Shown: positions 11,750-22,915, counted from the stretch's first letter. The stretch is 64,000 nucleotides of DNA from Ovis canadensis (GCF_042477335.2 NC_091245.1:32250501-32314500); one strand, 5' to 3'. Notes: generated by a model not told the origin, from the sequence alone. Made by a program: numbers and translations.

Positions 11750-11961
11750 CAGGGGTTGACCACCCTCTCCCCACTAGGGGATATCTAGCAATATCAGAAA
11801 ACAGTTTTTATTTTCATGGCTAGAAGAGGCTATTGGCATCTGGTGGGTAAATGCCAGCAATGGTGCTAATGATCATACAATGCACAGGCCAGCCCGTCCC
11901 TGCCAATAAAGAGTTATTCAGCTGGAGATGCAATAGTGCTGCAGCTGAGAATCCCTGGGCT
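11750..11961 (+). mobile_element. MER20-like hAT element (second copy)
   Basis: Same family and orientation as 9153-9367, with 'ctattggcatctggtgggta', 'atacaatgcacaggccagcc' and a terminal 'gctgagaatccctg'. Confidence 0.75.
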
Positions 11962-12517
11962 ACATTCCTGCCTAGAATGGGCTGCTGCAAATATAAGACA
12001 ACCCCAGCATACACACAGGCAAACCCCACACTCACACCATTAGGGGTTGTGCTCAGCAGTGGCAACACAACTGCCTATCAGGAACTTTATTAATCCCTGC
12101 ATTGAAGGCTGACAATAAAACATACACATAGACATATAAGTACTTTATACTCCTCCTGCTTCCTAAGAATGCTGGAGGGGGCGGATGAGTTGGCACAGCT
12201 AGCTTTTGGGTTCTTGTCTTCCTCTGGGATCTGGGGACAACAGGTTTCAGAGTTATGTAGCACCATGTTCAGTATGGTCCATTGTGTGTGGTACTGAGCT
12301 GGTCACTCAAACACTCTTAGACTCTGATTCTTCATCCATGGCCTGGGAAACCTAATACCCACTTTACAGAGTGGCTGCTTGGATCTAATGCAACAGGATA
12401 ATCTGGCTCTGTGCCTGGCGTGCAGCAGGCCTTCCTGAGGGTTGATGACCAGTTCTTGGGCTCTGGGAAGCTGTACAGAGCCCAGGGTGCAGTCCTCTGT
12501 TCTTTCTGTGCCCACAG

Positions 12518-12740
12518 ATAAGGCCAATCCATGAGATACTGCGGCACACGAACCTGGGGTCCCTGGAGACCAAGCGCCAGAACCTGAGGCGGGCCCTGGA
12601 CCAGTACCTGATGGAATTCAACGCCTGCCGCTGTGGGCCCTGCTTCAACAATGGGGAGCCCATCCTTGAGGGTACCAGCTGCAAGTGTCTGTGCCCCGTG
12701 GGTCGCCAGGGCCTTGCCTGTGAGCAAATGCAGTCAGAGG
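12518..12740 (+). CDS. C8A: C8A exon 10 (end of MACPF and EGF-like domain)
   Basis: 223 bp, phase 0 in, phase 1 out. It starts [19 protein letters not shown], continues through the [16 protein letters not shown] helix-to-EGF junction, and encodes the cysteine-rich EGF-like module ([16 protein letters not shown], then [17 protein letters not shown]; seven Cys). The acceptor is ctttctgtgcccacag and the donor is GAGG|gtaagg. In the neighbouring paralogue C8B the same unit is split over two exons of 154 and 69 bp, which together are exactly 223 bp. Several residues match C8 alpha rather than beta (for example [10 protein letters not shown] against QGNGVPVLKG). The identity is secure. Confidence 0.96.
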
Positions 12741-13867
12741 GTAAGGCCCGTGCATCCTCACTCAGCTTCTAGCCTACTCCAGCTCAGAGGGTTCTTGGGG
12801 TTCCCAGCCTCTCTCCTCTGTGCCCTCTTGCCCACTGCTCTAGGAAGCCACATTCTGAGCTCTATGACTGACCCCTGCGTTTACCAGTTCTTATGCTCTC
12901 TCCCTGCTATCAGGACCCTCTCTCAGGATGAGAACAGTTTTAGACCGAGGCGCATATGGACAACAGGGCTCATTTCTGGAGGGATGTATTCATTTCTGAA
13001 GGCTGCCACAACAAAGTATCAAAAACTGGGCGGCTTATTGCAATGGAAATGTATTGTCTCAGACTTCTAGAAATCAGAAACCTCATTCTGGGTGTACTGG
13101 CTAGGCTGCTTTCTTCTGGAGGCTCCATGAGGGAATCTGTTCTTTCTCCTAGCCTCAGGCGCTTGTCAGCAACACTAAGCATTCTTGGCTTGTAGCTACA
13201 CCATTCCAGTCTCTGCCTCTGTCTTCACGTGTGGTGCATATTTTCATGTTGGGTAGGAGTCCCCTGTAAAGTGGGGGTGATGTTGGTGCCTGCATCACAG
13301 TGTGCTGAGAATTAAACTAGCTAATTTGTGTGGCAAGCTCATTCACGTAAGAAAAAAGGAGAACTCTGATAGAAGATCTGTCCTGAGTTGGAGCTGCATC
13401 TAAATCCCTCCTTTGTGGGCTAAAGGGAATATAAATGGGGTCCCAACAAGCTGCCTGATATCCTGTAGGAAGAATTCCAAGAGGGGTAAGCCAAGATGTG
13501 AGTCAATTCTAGAGTCCTTATGAAGGAAGAGGCAGAGAACAAAACCCAAGCAGAACAATTACATGGGCTAAGCCTGGTACAGTTTCCTCATGGGAACTGG
13601 AAAAAAAGAAACTGCCTGTTAGGTGTGTAAGTTGGGAGATACACAGAAAATCATGCAGGGTTGATACTGCCCAGCTCCAAGGCCCAGGGATTTCTTAACT
13701 TTTCAAGTGGAGTTTGGACTGCGTTTCAGCTCCCAATTGCCTCATTGGCCAGGCAACTTTCCAGAGGAACCAAAGGTCAGTGAACAGAAAGAATAACAAA
13801 TTCTGCACCAGGCACTATTGCAACACTTCATGTGCATAAACCCCTTTGTCCCTCCGAGAATGTGATG

Positions 13868-13985
13868 TTGTCGCTGTTCAGTTGCTAAATTCTGTCTGAA
13901 TCTTTGCGACTCCAGGGACTGCAGCATGCCCTTCAGTATCTCCTGGGGTTTGCTCAAATTCGTATTCATAGAGTCAGTGATGCTT
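13868..13985 (-). mobile_element. Short BovB 3' remnant
   Basis: Minus-strand BovB-tail similarity: 'cgctgttcagttgctaa', 'tttgcgactccagggactgc' and 'attcatagagtcagtgatgc' in register with the 3' end of the longer copies. More diverged than those at 299 and 4998. Confidence 0.7.
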
Positions 13986-14148
13986 TATCACCCCAGTTCA
14001 CAGATGAGGATACGGGGGCAGAAAGAAGGTGAAATAACTTGCTGGGTCATCTATCTGGGGAGAGTCAGAGCCAGCGTTTGGATCCAGGTGATCTGATGTT
14101 AGGACCCAGGCTCTTAACTGTTACATTCTATTAATTTACATTCTAAGA

Positions 14149-14324
14149 CAGGGGTCCCCAACCTTTGGGCTGTGCACCTGTAGGTGGCATTAGATTAGAA
14201 ATAAAAGTGCACAATAAACGCAATGCGCTCAAATCATCCTGAAACCATCTCCCCTCACCCCGGTCTATGAATAACTATCTTCTGTGAAACTGGTCCCTGG
14301 TGCCAAAAAGGCTGGGGACTACTG
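14149..14324 (-). mobile_element. Small hAT-Charlie (MER1-type) element with TIRs
   Basis: Ends are inverted repeats, 'caggggtccccaacctt' on the left and 'aaggctggggactactg' on the right. It is flanked by an imperfect 8-bp duplication (ttctaaga / tcctaaga) at 14141-14148 and 14325-14332, as expected for hAT transposition. Internal 'ggtccctggtgccaaaaag' matches a MER1-type non-autonomous family. No coding capacity. Confidence 0.8.
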
Positions 14325-15213
14325 TCCTAAGAATCAGGACATGTGGGGAATGAAGGCAGAGAGTCTGAGATGAGTGCACTGACTATCTCTTTGGGGAGTG
14401 GACAGGGAGGATATGGTCCAAGTGCTGGTTATAAGGCGACCTGGTTTAAAAGAACAGATGTCGGCTCTATCTGGATGATTAGAATCAGAGCATGTCAGGG
14501 GCCCCTAGAGCCAGGGACTTGTTTGGATTCCTGTCCACACAGCATAGTGCAAAGGGAACAGGTGGTGTGGACTACCCAGAGATGACTCGCCAGCGATCCA
14601 GTGCTGGGCTTGGTGGTGACCACGCCGAGTCACATGAACCATGGTGGGCACTAGAGAATGGGGACATGATAAAAAGGATCTAAGGGGTGGCAGGGCACAG
14701 AGCGCTGGGTCCTCCTCACAGCCCTGCTTTCCCTGCAAGAGTACATTCAGTCAGTTGCATTCAGCTCATGGGGGTTCCATTAACCTTGTTCTAAGCAGGA
14801 TATGGACCTTGGGTGGCCGTGAGGCTATCAGACTGAACTTTCAGCCAGACAGAGATCAATCTGGCAAGGAAATCTAAGGCCGGGGAATCAGCCACCATGG
14901 AGACCCACTAATGGAGGGCCCGAGGGATTTTCCCAGCAAATCTTTGCCTGTAGGGACCAAGCCACAGAAGTGAGAGGAATAGAGAACCCTGCTGTGGCTG
15001 CCCCACCAGGGAGTATAATTACAGAGCTGGAAGGGACTTGAAGATAATCTAACCCAATGATATTTACACTGGGATCTGACGAAGCCTGCGGTCTCCTAGG
15101 GGCTGCCCCAGGGGAGCAGGGAAACCTAATAGACACCACAGCTACAAATAGGACAGCTTCACTTTCATCTGACTTCCATGTCAGGTCCCATCCAAGATTT
15201 CATTTAAGGAAAA

Positions 15214-15231
15214 AACAACAACAACAACAAC
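15214..15231. repeat. (AAC)n microsatellite
   Basis: Six AAC units after a short A run, in C8A intron 10. Confidence 0.9.
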
Positions 15232-15885
15232 AGTAATGAAAAAAGTTATGATGGAAAAACCCCACTGGATGAATCCATCCTTTTCCTTTACAGAAGTGAA
15301 AACTCAGGCTAAGAGAGGAGATGAGCTGGTCCAGAGGCATACAGACAGTATGCCCCAGGCTAGAGGGATTGTGTAAGCCGGGTTTCTAGAGACAGTGCAT
15401 GTCCAGCACGGGTTCTGATGCTCTGTGCAGAGAATCTATCAACCGCTGGGGCTCCATCAGAGACTGAGGGGGTTAGTTTTTGAACCCTCATTTAAAAGCC
15501 CAGTAATCCTTTCCCTAGGGATGTCTGACTGGCCTTTGTCTGTGAAGCTCTAGCTGGGATGAGCTCCCTCTCTGCACACACTTCACTGGCTTGGAGTCAT
15601 TCTTGCAGAGGCAGACGCCTCCATGCCTCTCTCTGCTATCCATCTTCCATGGAACCGTGGGTTCCAATTTCATGAGATGGGCTCCCAGTGGCCTCTTCTC
15701 ACTCCACTCAAGAGTTTCAAATTAAGTGTGAGGCAGCAAGCACAGAGGTCTTGGTTGGCTACACCCAGGCATTTCCCCAAGGAGAGCGTATAGACCACTC
15801 TAGGGCGGTGGGATGGGCTTCACTCTTCACTATCCGAGCTGCTGCTGGTATGCTAACCTTGTTCCCCGGGAAATCATCCATGCAG

Positions 15886-16037
15886 GAGCTAAGGCGGATG
15901 GTCATTGGAGCTGCTGGAGCTCCTGGTCGGCTTGCAGATCGGGCACCCAGGAGAGGAGGAGAGAGTGTAACAATCCCGCACCCCAGAACGGAGGTGCCTC
16001 GTGTCCAGGCCACAGGCTGCAGACCCAGGCATGCTGA
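15886..16037 (+). CDS. C8A: C8A exon 11 (second thrombospondin repeat, C-terminus)
   Basis: 152 bp, phase 1 in, ending in TGA at 16035-16037. It encodes [20 protein letters not shown], then [18 protein letters not shown], and the terminus LQTQAC. This is the C-terminal thrombospondin type 1 repeat of C8 alpha. The WxxWxxC motif ([10 protein letters not shown]) is the kind that is C-mannosylated in complement TSP1 repeats. The first codon is made from the last G of exon 10 plus GA. The acceptor is atccatgcag, preceded by a modest pyrimidine tract. The length equals the C8B terminal exon (152 bp). The protein ends on Cys directly before the stop. Confidence 0.96.
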
Positions 16038-16520
16038 GTGCCTCCGGGCACAGGCTGGAGCGGGGACAGGGGATGTCACTGCTTGTGCTGACCAATGAAG
16101 ACAGACCTCACTCAGCTGACAGACGATACCCATCAGCATGGACTTTTTATTTGTCCTGGACCAGACTGTGCCATCAACAACCAACAGTTGTATCACCCAC
16201 ATAACTCAGTCAAAACTGGGTGTTGAGAGTTAATTAGAGGGTTAGCTGCTCATGGCACTTTGGATCATCCAAAAAGAAAAGAAAAGAAAAGGAACTATCT
16301 CCATCCATGTCTTCGAGGAACTTTTAAGATGATGGAGGGACAAGACAGGCAGATACTTTTGAAACCATCAATTGCCAATGAAACAAAGCACCATGAGAAT
16401 GGTCTCAGTTCTTTGATAACATTTGTTCATTTGGAGAACCATTGTTAGTTTGCAAGATAAGAAGACATACTGAAACAAGCAGAAAAATTAAAGACTGAGT
16501 CAAGTTCCTTCAATTTTCCT
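16038..16520 (+). other. C8A: C8A 3' untranslated region (probable)
   Basis: Sequence downstream of the C8A stop up to the first plausible poly(A) signal (ATTAAA at 16487). It is free of repeats I recognise. The 3' end is inferred, since no AATAAA occurs in this stretch. Confidence 0.5.
16487..16492 (+). terminator. C8A: Candidate C8A poly(A) signal ATTAAA
   Basis: ATTAAA about 450 bp after the TGA, the nearest common hexamer. The signal is a variant and unproven. Confidence 0.4.
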
Positions 16521-16918
16521 TCACTGGGACTCAACATATTCTTGTATTTCTTCAACTAATCTCTCATGTTTGCTTGAGTTCTTACCACAAATATCACCTT
16601 TCTCCCACTTGTTTTTTCACAGCACACTAGTCTTTTCTTTCATTGCCTTTTTCACAGTTAGTAATTATATATTGGATCCCATATTTCCTGTGACTATTTT
16701 TGACCTCTCTCCCCATGGATGGTAATCTGGAAAGCAGGGATCAGCTTTGTCTCATTCAGCACTGCGTCCCCAGAGGTCAGGGCTGTGCCTTGAATCGGAG
16801 GGAATTAACAAGCATCTGTGGGTGAAGTGAGGGACTGAACAAAGAATCACTTCAGAAATGTGGTCTCTCCTCCACTCCCAGAGGGAAGTGTGGAATCCAT
16901 GCATCTGCCAGGCACCTC

Positions 16919-17100
16919 GGGCTCCCCTTCGGATACAGCTGGTAAAGAATTCGCCTGCAATGCAGGAGACCTGGGTTCGATCCCTGGGTTGGGAAGATCC
17001 CGCAGAGAAGGGAATGGCTCCCCACTCCAGTATTCTGGCCTGGAGAATTCCATGGACTGTGTAGCACACGGGGTCGCAGAGCCAGATGCGACTGAGTGGT
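16919..17100 (+). mobile_element. Bov-tA-type SINE
   Basis: tRNA-like head with a B-box-like 'gggttcgatccctgg', followed by the BovB-derived body ('cactccagtattctggcctg', 'ttccatggactg'). Forward orientation, about 0.9 kb after the C8A stop. Confidence 0.88.
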
Positions 17101-17304
17101 TTCCCTGCGCTGCGACTTTGCCCACCTGTGGAAGAGCCGGTCACATCAGCCTGCCTCCCTGCCCCGCAGTGCTCCGATCAGTCCTCAAAGAGCGAACACG
17201 GGTGCGGCACCGAGTTCTCTGCTGACCCGAAGATTGTGAGCTCCTCGAGGGTAAAACCTGCCCTCCCGGTTGGTACAAAAACCATGTATTGACTGACACA
17301 CACA

Positions 17305-17577
17305 CTGCTGCTGCTAAGTCGCATCAGTTGTGTCCGACTCTGTGCGACCCCACAGATGGCAGCCCACCAGGCTCCCCCGTCCCTGGGATTCTCCAGGCAA
17401 GAACGCTGGAGCGGGTTGCCATTTCCTTCTCCAATGCATGAAAGTGAAAAGTGAAAGGGAAGTCGCTCAGTCGTGTCCAGCTCTTTGCGACCCCATGGAC
17501 TACAGCCTACCAGGCTCCTCCATCCATGGGATTTTACAGGCAAGTGTACTGGAGTGGGGTGCCATCACCTTCCCCAG
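17305..17577 (-). mobile_element. Bov-A2-type dimeric SINE
   Basis: Two tandem BovB-derived monomers on the minus strand. The plus strand starts with CTG repeats and 'taagtcgcatcagttgtgtc', followed by the linker 'gcatgaaagtgaaaagtgaa' and a second 'cgctcagtcgtgtcc' unit. Confidence 0.88.
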
Positions 17578-17647
17578 ACAAACACACACACATATATATA
17601 TATATGTATATATCTCCCTATCCTTCCAGAATCCTCAATCATACACG

Positions 17648-17866
17648 CTAAGTCACTTCAGTCGCGTCCAGTGCTTTGCGACCCTATGGACTGTAGCCCG
17701 CCAGGCTCCTCAGTCCATGGGATTCTCCAGGCAAGAGAATCCACTAGTGTGGGTTGCCAAGCCCTCCTCCAGGGGATCTCCCCAACCAGGGATTGAACTC
17801 ATGTCTCTTATGTCTCCTACACTAGCCGGCAGGTTCTGTTACCATTAGCACCACTTGGGGAGCCCC
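17648..17866 (-). mobile_element. Bov-tA-type SINE
   Basis: Reverse-oriented. The tRNA-like head ends at 17866 ('ggggagcccc'). Flanked by the near-identical 10-mers cctcaatcat (17633-17642) and cctcaaccat (17865-17874). Confidence 0.85.
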
Positions 17867-18354
17867 TCAACCATTCATATATATTTAAAAAAATCAGAAG
17901 TTAGGGTCACAGGAAGTTAACTGCTAAATTAACGCCAAAATATATGGCACATAAAATAAGTGCCAAAGGAGACCAGGTGAAAGAGAGATTTACCTTCCCT
18001 TGTGTATATTAAATATATGGAATGGGGCTTGACCTAGACCTTGAGGGATTTTTGAACTAGGTAGAAAGGGAGAAGAACTTTAAGGTAGAAATACAGCATG
18101 TGAGAAAGTTTGAACCCGAGAAAGTGTATTAGGGGTGTGTGTGGGTGCGTATGTGTTGGAATAGGGAGTGGGGAATAAATAAAGTTATATAAAATACTTG
18201 GCACAATGCCAGTCATATGTGAAGTTATTAGCATCACTCTTACTGTTACTATTATGAACTAAAGCTTATAGTTTAGAAGTTTATTTCTGTACTCTAGACT
18301 GATCTGAAAGAAAAAAAAAAAGACTCTCAGATTGCTTCTCATCCTGTCATTAAC

Positions 18355-18576
18355 CTGCTGCTGCTGCTGCTAAGTCACTTCAGTCATGTCCAACTCTGCG
18401 CGGCCCCACAGACGGCAGCCCACCAGGCTCCCCCGTCCCTGGGATTCTCCAGGCAAGAACACTGGAGTGGGTTGCCTTTTCCTTCTCCAATGCATGAAAG
18501 TGAAAAGTGAAAGGGAAGTCGCTCAGTCGTGTCCAACTCTTTGCGACCCATGGACTGCAGCCTACCAGGCTCTTCC
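18355..18576 (-). mobile_element. Bov-A2-type SINE (shortened)
   Basis: Reverse Bov-A2 with CTG-repeat end and the 'gaaagtgaaaagtgaaag' linker. Flanked by the 9-bp direct repeat GTCATTAAC at 18346-18354 and 18577-18585. Confidence 0.9.
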
Positions 18577-18645
18577 GTCATTAACTTACTTCCTACTTTT
18601 TAAACTTAATTTATCATAATAAGTAATTTCCACTTATTATTTATT

Positions 18646-18829
18646 GGGGGCTTCCCAGGTGGCGCTAGTGGTAAACAACCCGCTTGCCAAAGCAGGAGAC
18701 ATAAGAGACATGGCTTTGATTCCTGGGACGGGAAGATTCCCCGTAGAAGGAAATGGCAATGGTTCCTATAGGGAACCCCCTATGGGGTCACAAGAGAGTC
18801 AGACACAACTCTGCAGCTAAACAACAAGA
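18646..18829 (+). mobile_element. Bov-tA-type SINE
   Basis: Forward copy starting 'gggggcttcccaggtggcgc', more diverged than its neighbours, followed by TATC/TATA repeats and an L1-like 3' remnant. Confidence 0.82.
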
Positions 18830-18874
18830 AATATCTATCTATCTATATATGTATATATACATAAAATATGTATA

Positions 18875-18975
18875 TAATCTGAATCACTTTGCTATATACT
18901 TGAAAGTAACACAATGTTGTAAATCAACTATACTTCAATTAAGTAGTATCACTTCAATTAAAAGTAAATAAATCG
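18875..18975 (+). mobile_element. L1 3' end remnant
   Basis: Contains 'gaatcactttgctatatact' and 'ttgtaaatcaactatacttc', the 3' end phrase repeated at 51780-51850 and 52780-52880. Confidence 0.65.
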
Positions 18976-20272
18976 ATGAACGCTTCCCAGGCAATTCCAG
19001 AGCAGTCAAGGCTGAGCATTCCTGAGAGTGGAGGAGTCATCACACGTTTGTGAAGTGAGTGACAAAAGGGCACCGCAGTACTGTTTACCTGTGTGCTTTA
19101 CCTAGCCTTAATGAAGCCCTCTTAGGTGTGTTTTATGAGTCCCATTTTATAGCTGATGAAACTGAGTCCCACTGAGGCTGCATCTGGCAGGCCACGGAGC
19201 CGACAGGCTGGGGAGGGTGTGAATGCAGTCCGTCAAGCATGCGCTCCCCAACCTTTGCTCTGGGCTCCCCGCCAGTGGAGGGATGTGGCATGTAGGGTGC
19301 AGGGGAGAGGGGAGAAACGGGGGCCAGGGAGCTCATTAGGAAGTGTAGTCCTTGAGACCCAAGACGAGAACACTGGGATTAAACAATTGCCTGGCCCACC
19401 TGTGAGCCAAAACGACCAGCTGAGCGATGCCAATTTCCTGTCGTCTGAACCACAGAAGCAAGGCCAGTGTCTGCCCTGCTCCTCTGAGGATGCTGAATCC
19501 CCAGCATCTTTAGAAATGAAAACAGCCCCAGCACCAGCAGTTTCAGCAGCAGCAGCAGCAGCCACCCTTTACCAGATCAGCATCTCTCCCTCTCCAAGAA
19601 TGTCTGGCTCTCATCACGCAAAAGGCATAAAACCCGTCAAATGTATTCTCCCTCAGGTCTTTTCAGAAGATCTATAATCTACAGTTTTATAGGTAGTGGA
19701 TGTAAAAACATGGTTTAAAGATATAATCTTCAGCTTGACAAGGTGTCTTTTGAAAAGTAAATTAATGACAGAATGAAAAGCAATAAGGAGAGGCTTTTTT
19801 CTTTTTTTCTGCTTTGAGATAGAGGAAGATCTAAAGAGTTCAGCACTCAATGAATCTCTTCTGAACTAGATGCCTTTAGGGTGAAGAAAATGGACAGAGA
19901 GAAAGGGGAGGCTTCAAAAACCACGGTGCAGAAATGAGAAACAGCAGAGGAAGCCGCCGGGCGCTGTTTGAGGAAGGGCAAGTGATTCAGCTTGGCAGAA
20001 AGAGGCTTATCCTCTGTGAAGAAAATCAGGGAGGCTACCCCCTTGCTTGGGATACGGGCGAGCACTCTAGGGACCTCTGTACCTGGCCCTAGGCTGGGTA
20101 CTGCGGAACAGAAATGAATCAGACACAGTCCCAGCACTGGAAGAACATCTGGTCTGATGGAGGAGGCCTGTGAACAGGGCCTCAGGTCCCAAATCAGCAG
20201 GAAGCCCAACCTGGGGAGCAGTAAGACAGCCCGAATAGGACAGGAGACGATGGCCATCAGAGGCTAAGAAGT

Positions 20273-20475
20273 GTGTGGGAGTTGACTCAGTCGGTAAAAA
20301 ATCTGCTTGCAATGAAGGAGACCCAGGTTTGATCCCTGAGTCAGGAAGATGCCCTGGAGATGGGAATGACAACCCACTCCAGTATTCTTGCCTGGAGAAT
20401 TCCATGGACTGAGAAGCTTAGTAGGCTACAGTCCATGGGGTCGCAAAGAGTCAGACACGATTGAGCAACTAACAC
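20273..20475 (+). mobile_element. Bov-tA-type SINE
   Basis: Forward copy with 'ctgcttgcaatgaaggag', 'cactccagtattcttgcctg' and 'cgcaaagagtcagacacg'. Confidence 0.88.
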
Positions 20476-20929
20476 TAGAAAAGCAAAGAAAGGTGAAGAA
20501 GGGTTGAACATCTCAGAGGAAAGAGCGTGTGCAGGGCTGAGAGGTGGCCAATTTCACGAGGGGGTGGAAAACAGTTTCCGCTCAGCTCCTGGGGGTGGTC
20601 ACTGGTCCTCCTCAGGCTGGGAAGAGCTGGGTTTGATGTTTTGATTTGGTCATGGGGCCTTTCCTGATGGCAGCAGCTTGTGGTCCTAGGGAGATTTCCA
20701 CAGACAGCCACTTTCCAGTCATGACCCTGCCCTCCTTGAGAGGTCCTGGAGCTTCAGTGCTCCACAGACATCATATTAAAGCATAAGAATCTAAAGCTAG
20801 CTTCACAAGGTCTTCTCTGGTCTGATGCCATGGATCACACCATCTTTTCTCCCTTTGTAGACTTTGTGAGCCAATAGACTGAAACATCTGCTGTCCCTAA
20901 CAGGACAACAAAGCCCTGAATGCTGAGCC

Positions 20930-21338
20930 CTCACCGCTATCTGATGTCATTTCCTTCCACTCACTCTTGCCACAGTCCTGCTGTTCCAGTCATGGGAGTC
21001 TTTTTGCTGTTCCTCATACATGTCCAGCTCTCTCAGGCCTCAGGACCTTTGTACCTGCTTTCTCCTGCACCTGAAATGCTCATCCTCTAAAGGAGTTCAT
21101 CCAAGACTCACTTTCTTGTTTCACTCCCCTCTCTGCTCAAATAATTCCCCTCTAAACACCTTACCCTCTTTTATTTTTTCTCATATGGCACTCGTCACTA
21201 CCTGAGATTATAGGTATTTTTCTTGGTGTGCCTCCCCTCATTAATATGAAAGCTTTTGCACGGCTGGACCCCCAGTATCTAGAATAGTATTTCTCCTTAG
21301 GAGGGGACTAGATCAATATTTGTTGGCTGAATGAACTA
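20930..21338 (+). mobile_element. L2 LINE fragment
   Basis: Ancient L2-like 3' region with 'cctgaaatgctcatcc' and an end resembling 'atatttgttggctgaatgaa'. Interrupted at its right edge by the mariner element at 21339. Confidence 0.6.
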
Positions 21339-21418
21339 CTGAATTGGCCAAAAAGTTTGTTCAGGTTTCTCCATAAGAGCTTATGGAAAATGCTGAACAA
21401 ACTTTTTGGCCAGCCTAA
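21339..21418. mobile_element. 80-bp mariner-type miniature palindrome
   Basis: Exactly 80 bp between TA dinucleotides (21337-21338 and 21419-21420). The arms 'ttggccaaaaagtttgttca' and 'tgaacaaactttttggcca' are inverted repeats around a short centre near 'agagcttatgg', so the whole unit can fold as a hairpin. The TA target and 80-bp length are those of mariner-derived miniature elements such as human MADE1. Confidence 0.88.
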
Positions 21419-21489
21419 TATTTCCAATTTAATCCCCTATATAGGCTTCGTGTCCCCTCCAGGTTTTTGTACATATTGCCTGAGAAGCA

Positions 21490-21770
21490 CTGCTACCTAC
21501 TGGCCCCCACCTTCTCCCAGCTCTTAACCACACTCTGCAGGCTAAGAATTAGCTGTCCGTTTACCCAGAAAGCCAACCCTGACCTCTTCTGCCCCCCTAC
21601 ACGTCATCAGATCATACTCCCTCACATAGCTCTGGATTCCAGAACTTTCCATACCCCATCACTGTAGCCAAGTTACACAGTGACATCTTGGAGGGCAGAT
21701 GGGGACTGAGATTTACTTTTGAAGCCCCAGTATCTAGCATAGCTCTTGAACATCTAGGAGCTTCCCAGTA
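21490..21770 (+). mobile_element. L2-like fragment
   Basis: Second L2-like 3' end, with 'gagggcagatggggactgag' and 'agccccagtatctagcatag'. Old and diverged. Confidence 0.5.
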
Positions 21771-22779
21771 AAAACTGGAATGCTGTTCTCCCTCTGGTCC
21801 CTCTGTGCTAGAGGCAAAGGCTCTGAAACAGCCTCTGCACATAGCATGTAGGAACTGGTGTGAGACAACCCCATGGAAGACGTTTTCATAGTGCTCTCAG
21901 GTCCTACATCCTTCCTGGCACATCAGAGGGAAGCCCACACCATACATTTAAGGGAGACCCTCACCTTTTCCACCTTAGTGAAGGGAAAACCATCAAACTG
22001 AACTAAAAATTACGCATTTGTAGCTTAGGGACTCCCCTCTCCTCTGGGAGAGATAAAGGAAAATATGTTTCCCTCCTATATTAACCGCTTAAAATGTGAG
22101 ATAAATCCTCCCATCCTGTTTTTCACAAATGGACTTTGCTGTCCAATGGCATGATACATGTCTGATGGATCTATTTATCCATTCTATTTCTTTAGAGATA
22201 GCAGCTAAGAAGTTTTATCTATTATTTGTCTCTCTCCCCCCACCATTCCCATTTTCCTAACCAAGCGCATGGAGCAGGCAGTTGATGGATGGATGGTGTT
22301 TGGGATAAAAGGGACCAGAATCAGATAGTTTTCAGGATCTGAACAAACTGGCTTATTAACAAGGAGGCCCCTTTGGTGGGAGGTGGTGGAGGAAGGAGGA
22401 ATGGGTACCAGACAATGGCCAGTGATGGATGAAGGAGCACCTGGGGTTACAAGGTGTAGACACGAGATAACTGCGGGCCGCAGCCTCCGATAATGGGAGT
22501 GTCCAGGCTTCGATGCAGCCTCCTGCACAGAGGTGAATGTCAGACCAGCCACTTGCTTTCCTTTGACAGTCCTCCAAGAATTCCCTGCTGTAAAAGCAAG
22601 TCCCATTTCCTCTCCTCTTCCATTCTGTAAAATGCAATCTTCACGCTCAACCAGGGAGAGCCGCTAGGCAGAGTGCAATCGGGCAGATGTCAGGCAGGGT
22701 TGGTTTCGCAACCAAGCAGGGGAAGGCAGTTGAGCATCGCTGTGGACCCAGCACTCTGGGGTGACAGCAGTCCCTTTGC

Positions 22780-22915
22780 ACATGCCATGTCATTCAAGCC
22801 TCATGCTTGTGCTGTGGGGATTACTGACCCTATATTCTGATGAGGACACAGACACAGAGGGGATAAGGGAATCATCTAGGCTTCTCAGCTAGGAAACGGT
22901 GGTGTGGGGTCTGAC
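22780..22915. mobile_element. MIR-like fragment
   Basis: Weak MIR similarity ('gatgaggacacagacacag' followed by a 'ggcttctcagctaggaa' segment). Confidence 0.4.

Larger units (their letters stand above)
8317..12517 (+). other. C8A: C8A intron 9
   Basis: 4.2 kb. It holds a hAT-Charlie fragment at 8648-8800, a short L1 3' end at 8905-9017, MER20-like elements at 9153-9367 and 11750-11961, MIR pieces near 10035-10140 and 11400-11745, and otherwise unclassified sequence. No further exon was found. Confidence 0.8.
12741..15885 (+). other. C8A: C8A intron 10
   Basis: 3.1 kb. It contains an old LTR-like repeat near 13000-13260 (unclassified), a short BovB 3' fragment at 13868-13985, a complete small hAT element at 14149-14324 and an AAC repeat at 15214-15231. 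The remainder shows no feature I can name. Confidence 0.8.

Noticed and set aside
12633..13070. 145-codon frame overlapping C8A exon 10
   Set aside because: It is in the wrong frame relative to the conserved EGF-like sequence and crosses the exon 10 donor.
15759..16202. 147-codon minus-strand frame over C8A exon 11
   Set aside because: It is the antisense shadow of the TSP1 exon, which is supported by splice phase and homology.
16919..17000. tRNA gene suggested by a B-box-like motif
   Set aside because: The motif belongs to the tRNA-derived head of a SINE; the cloverleaf is not preserved and the same head recurs many times.
17330..17848. 172-codon open frame
   Set aside because: It lies wholly across reverse SINE copies; similar frames recur in every Bov-A2 and Bov-tA copy of the window.
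19156..19677. 173-codon plus-strand open frame in the intergenic region
   Set aside because: It runs through MIR-like sequence and a short AGC repeat, has no recognisable domain, no splice context and no homology I know. Probably chance in GC-richer DNA.
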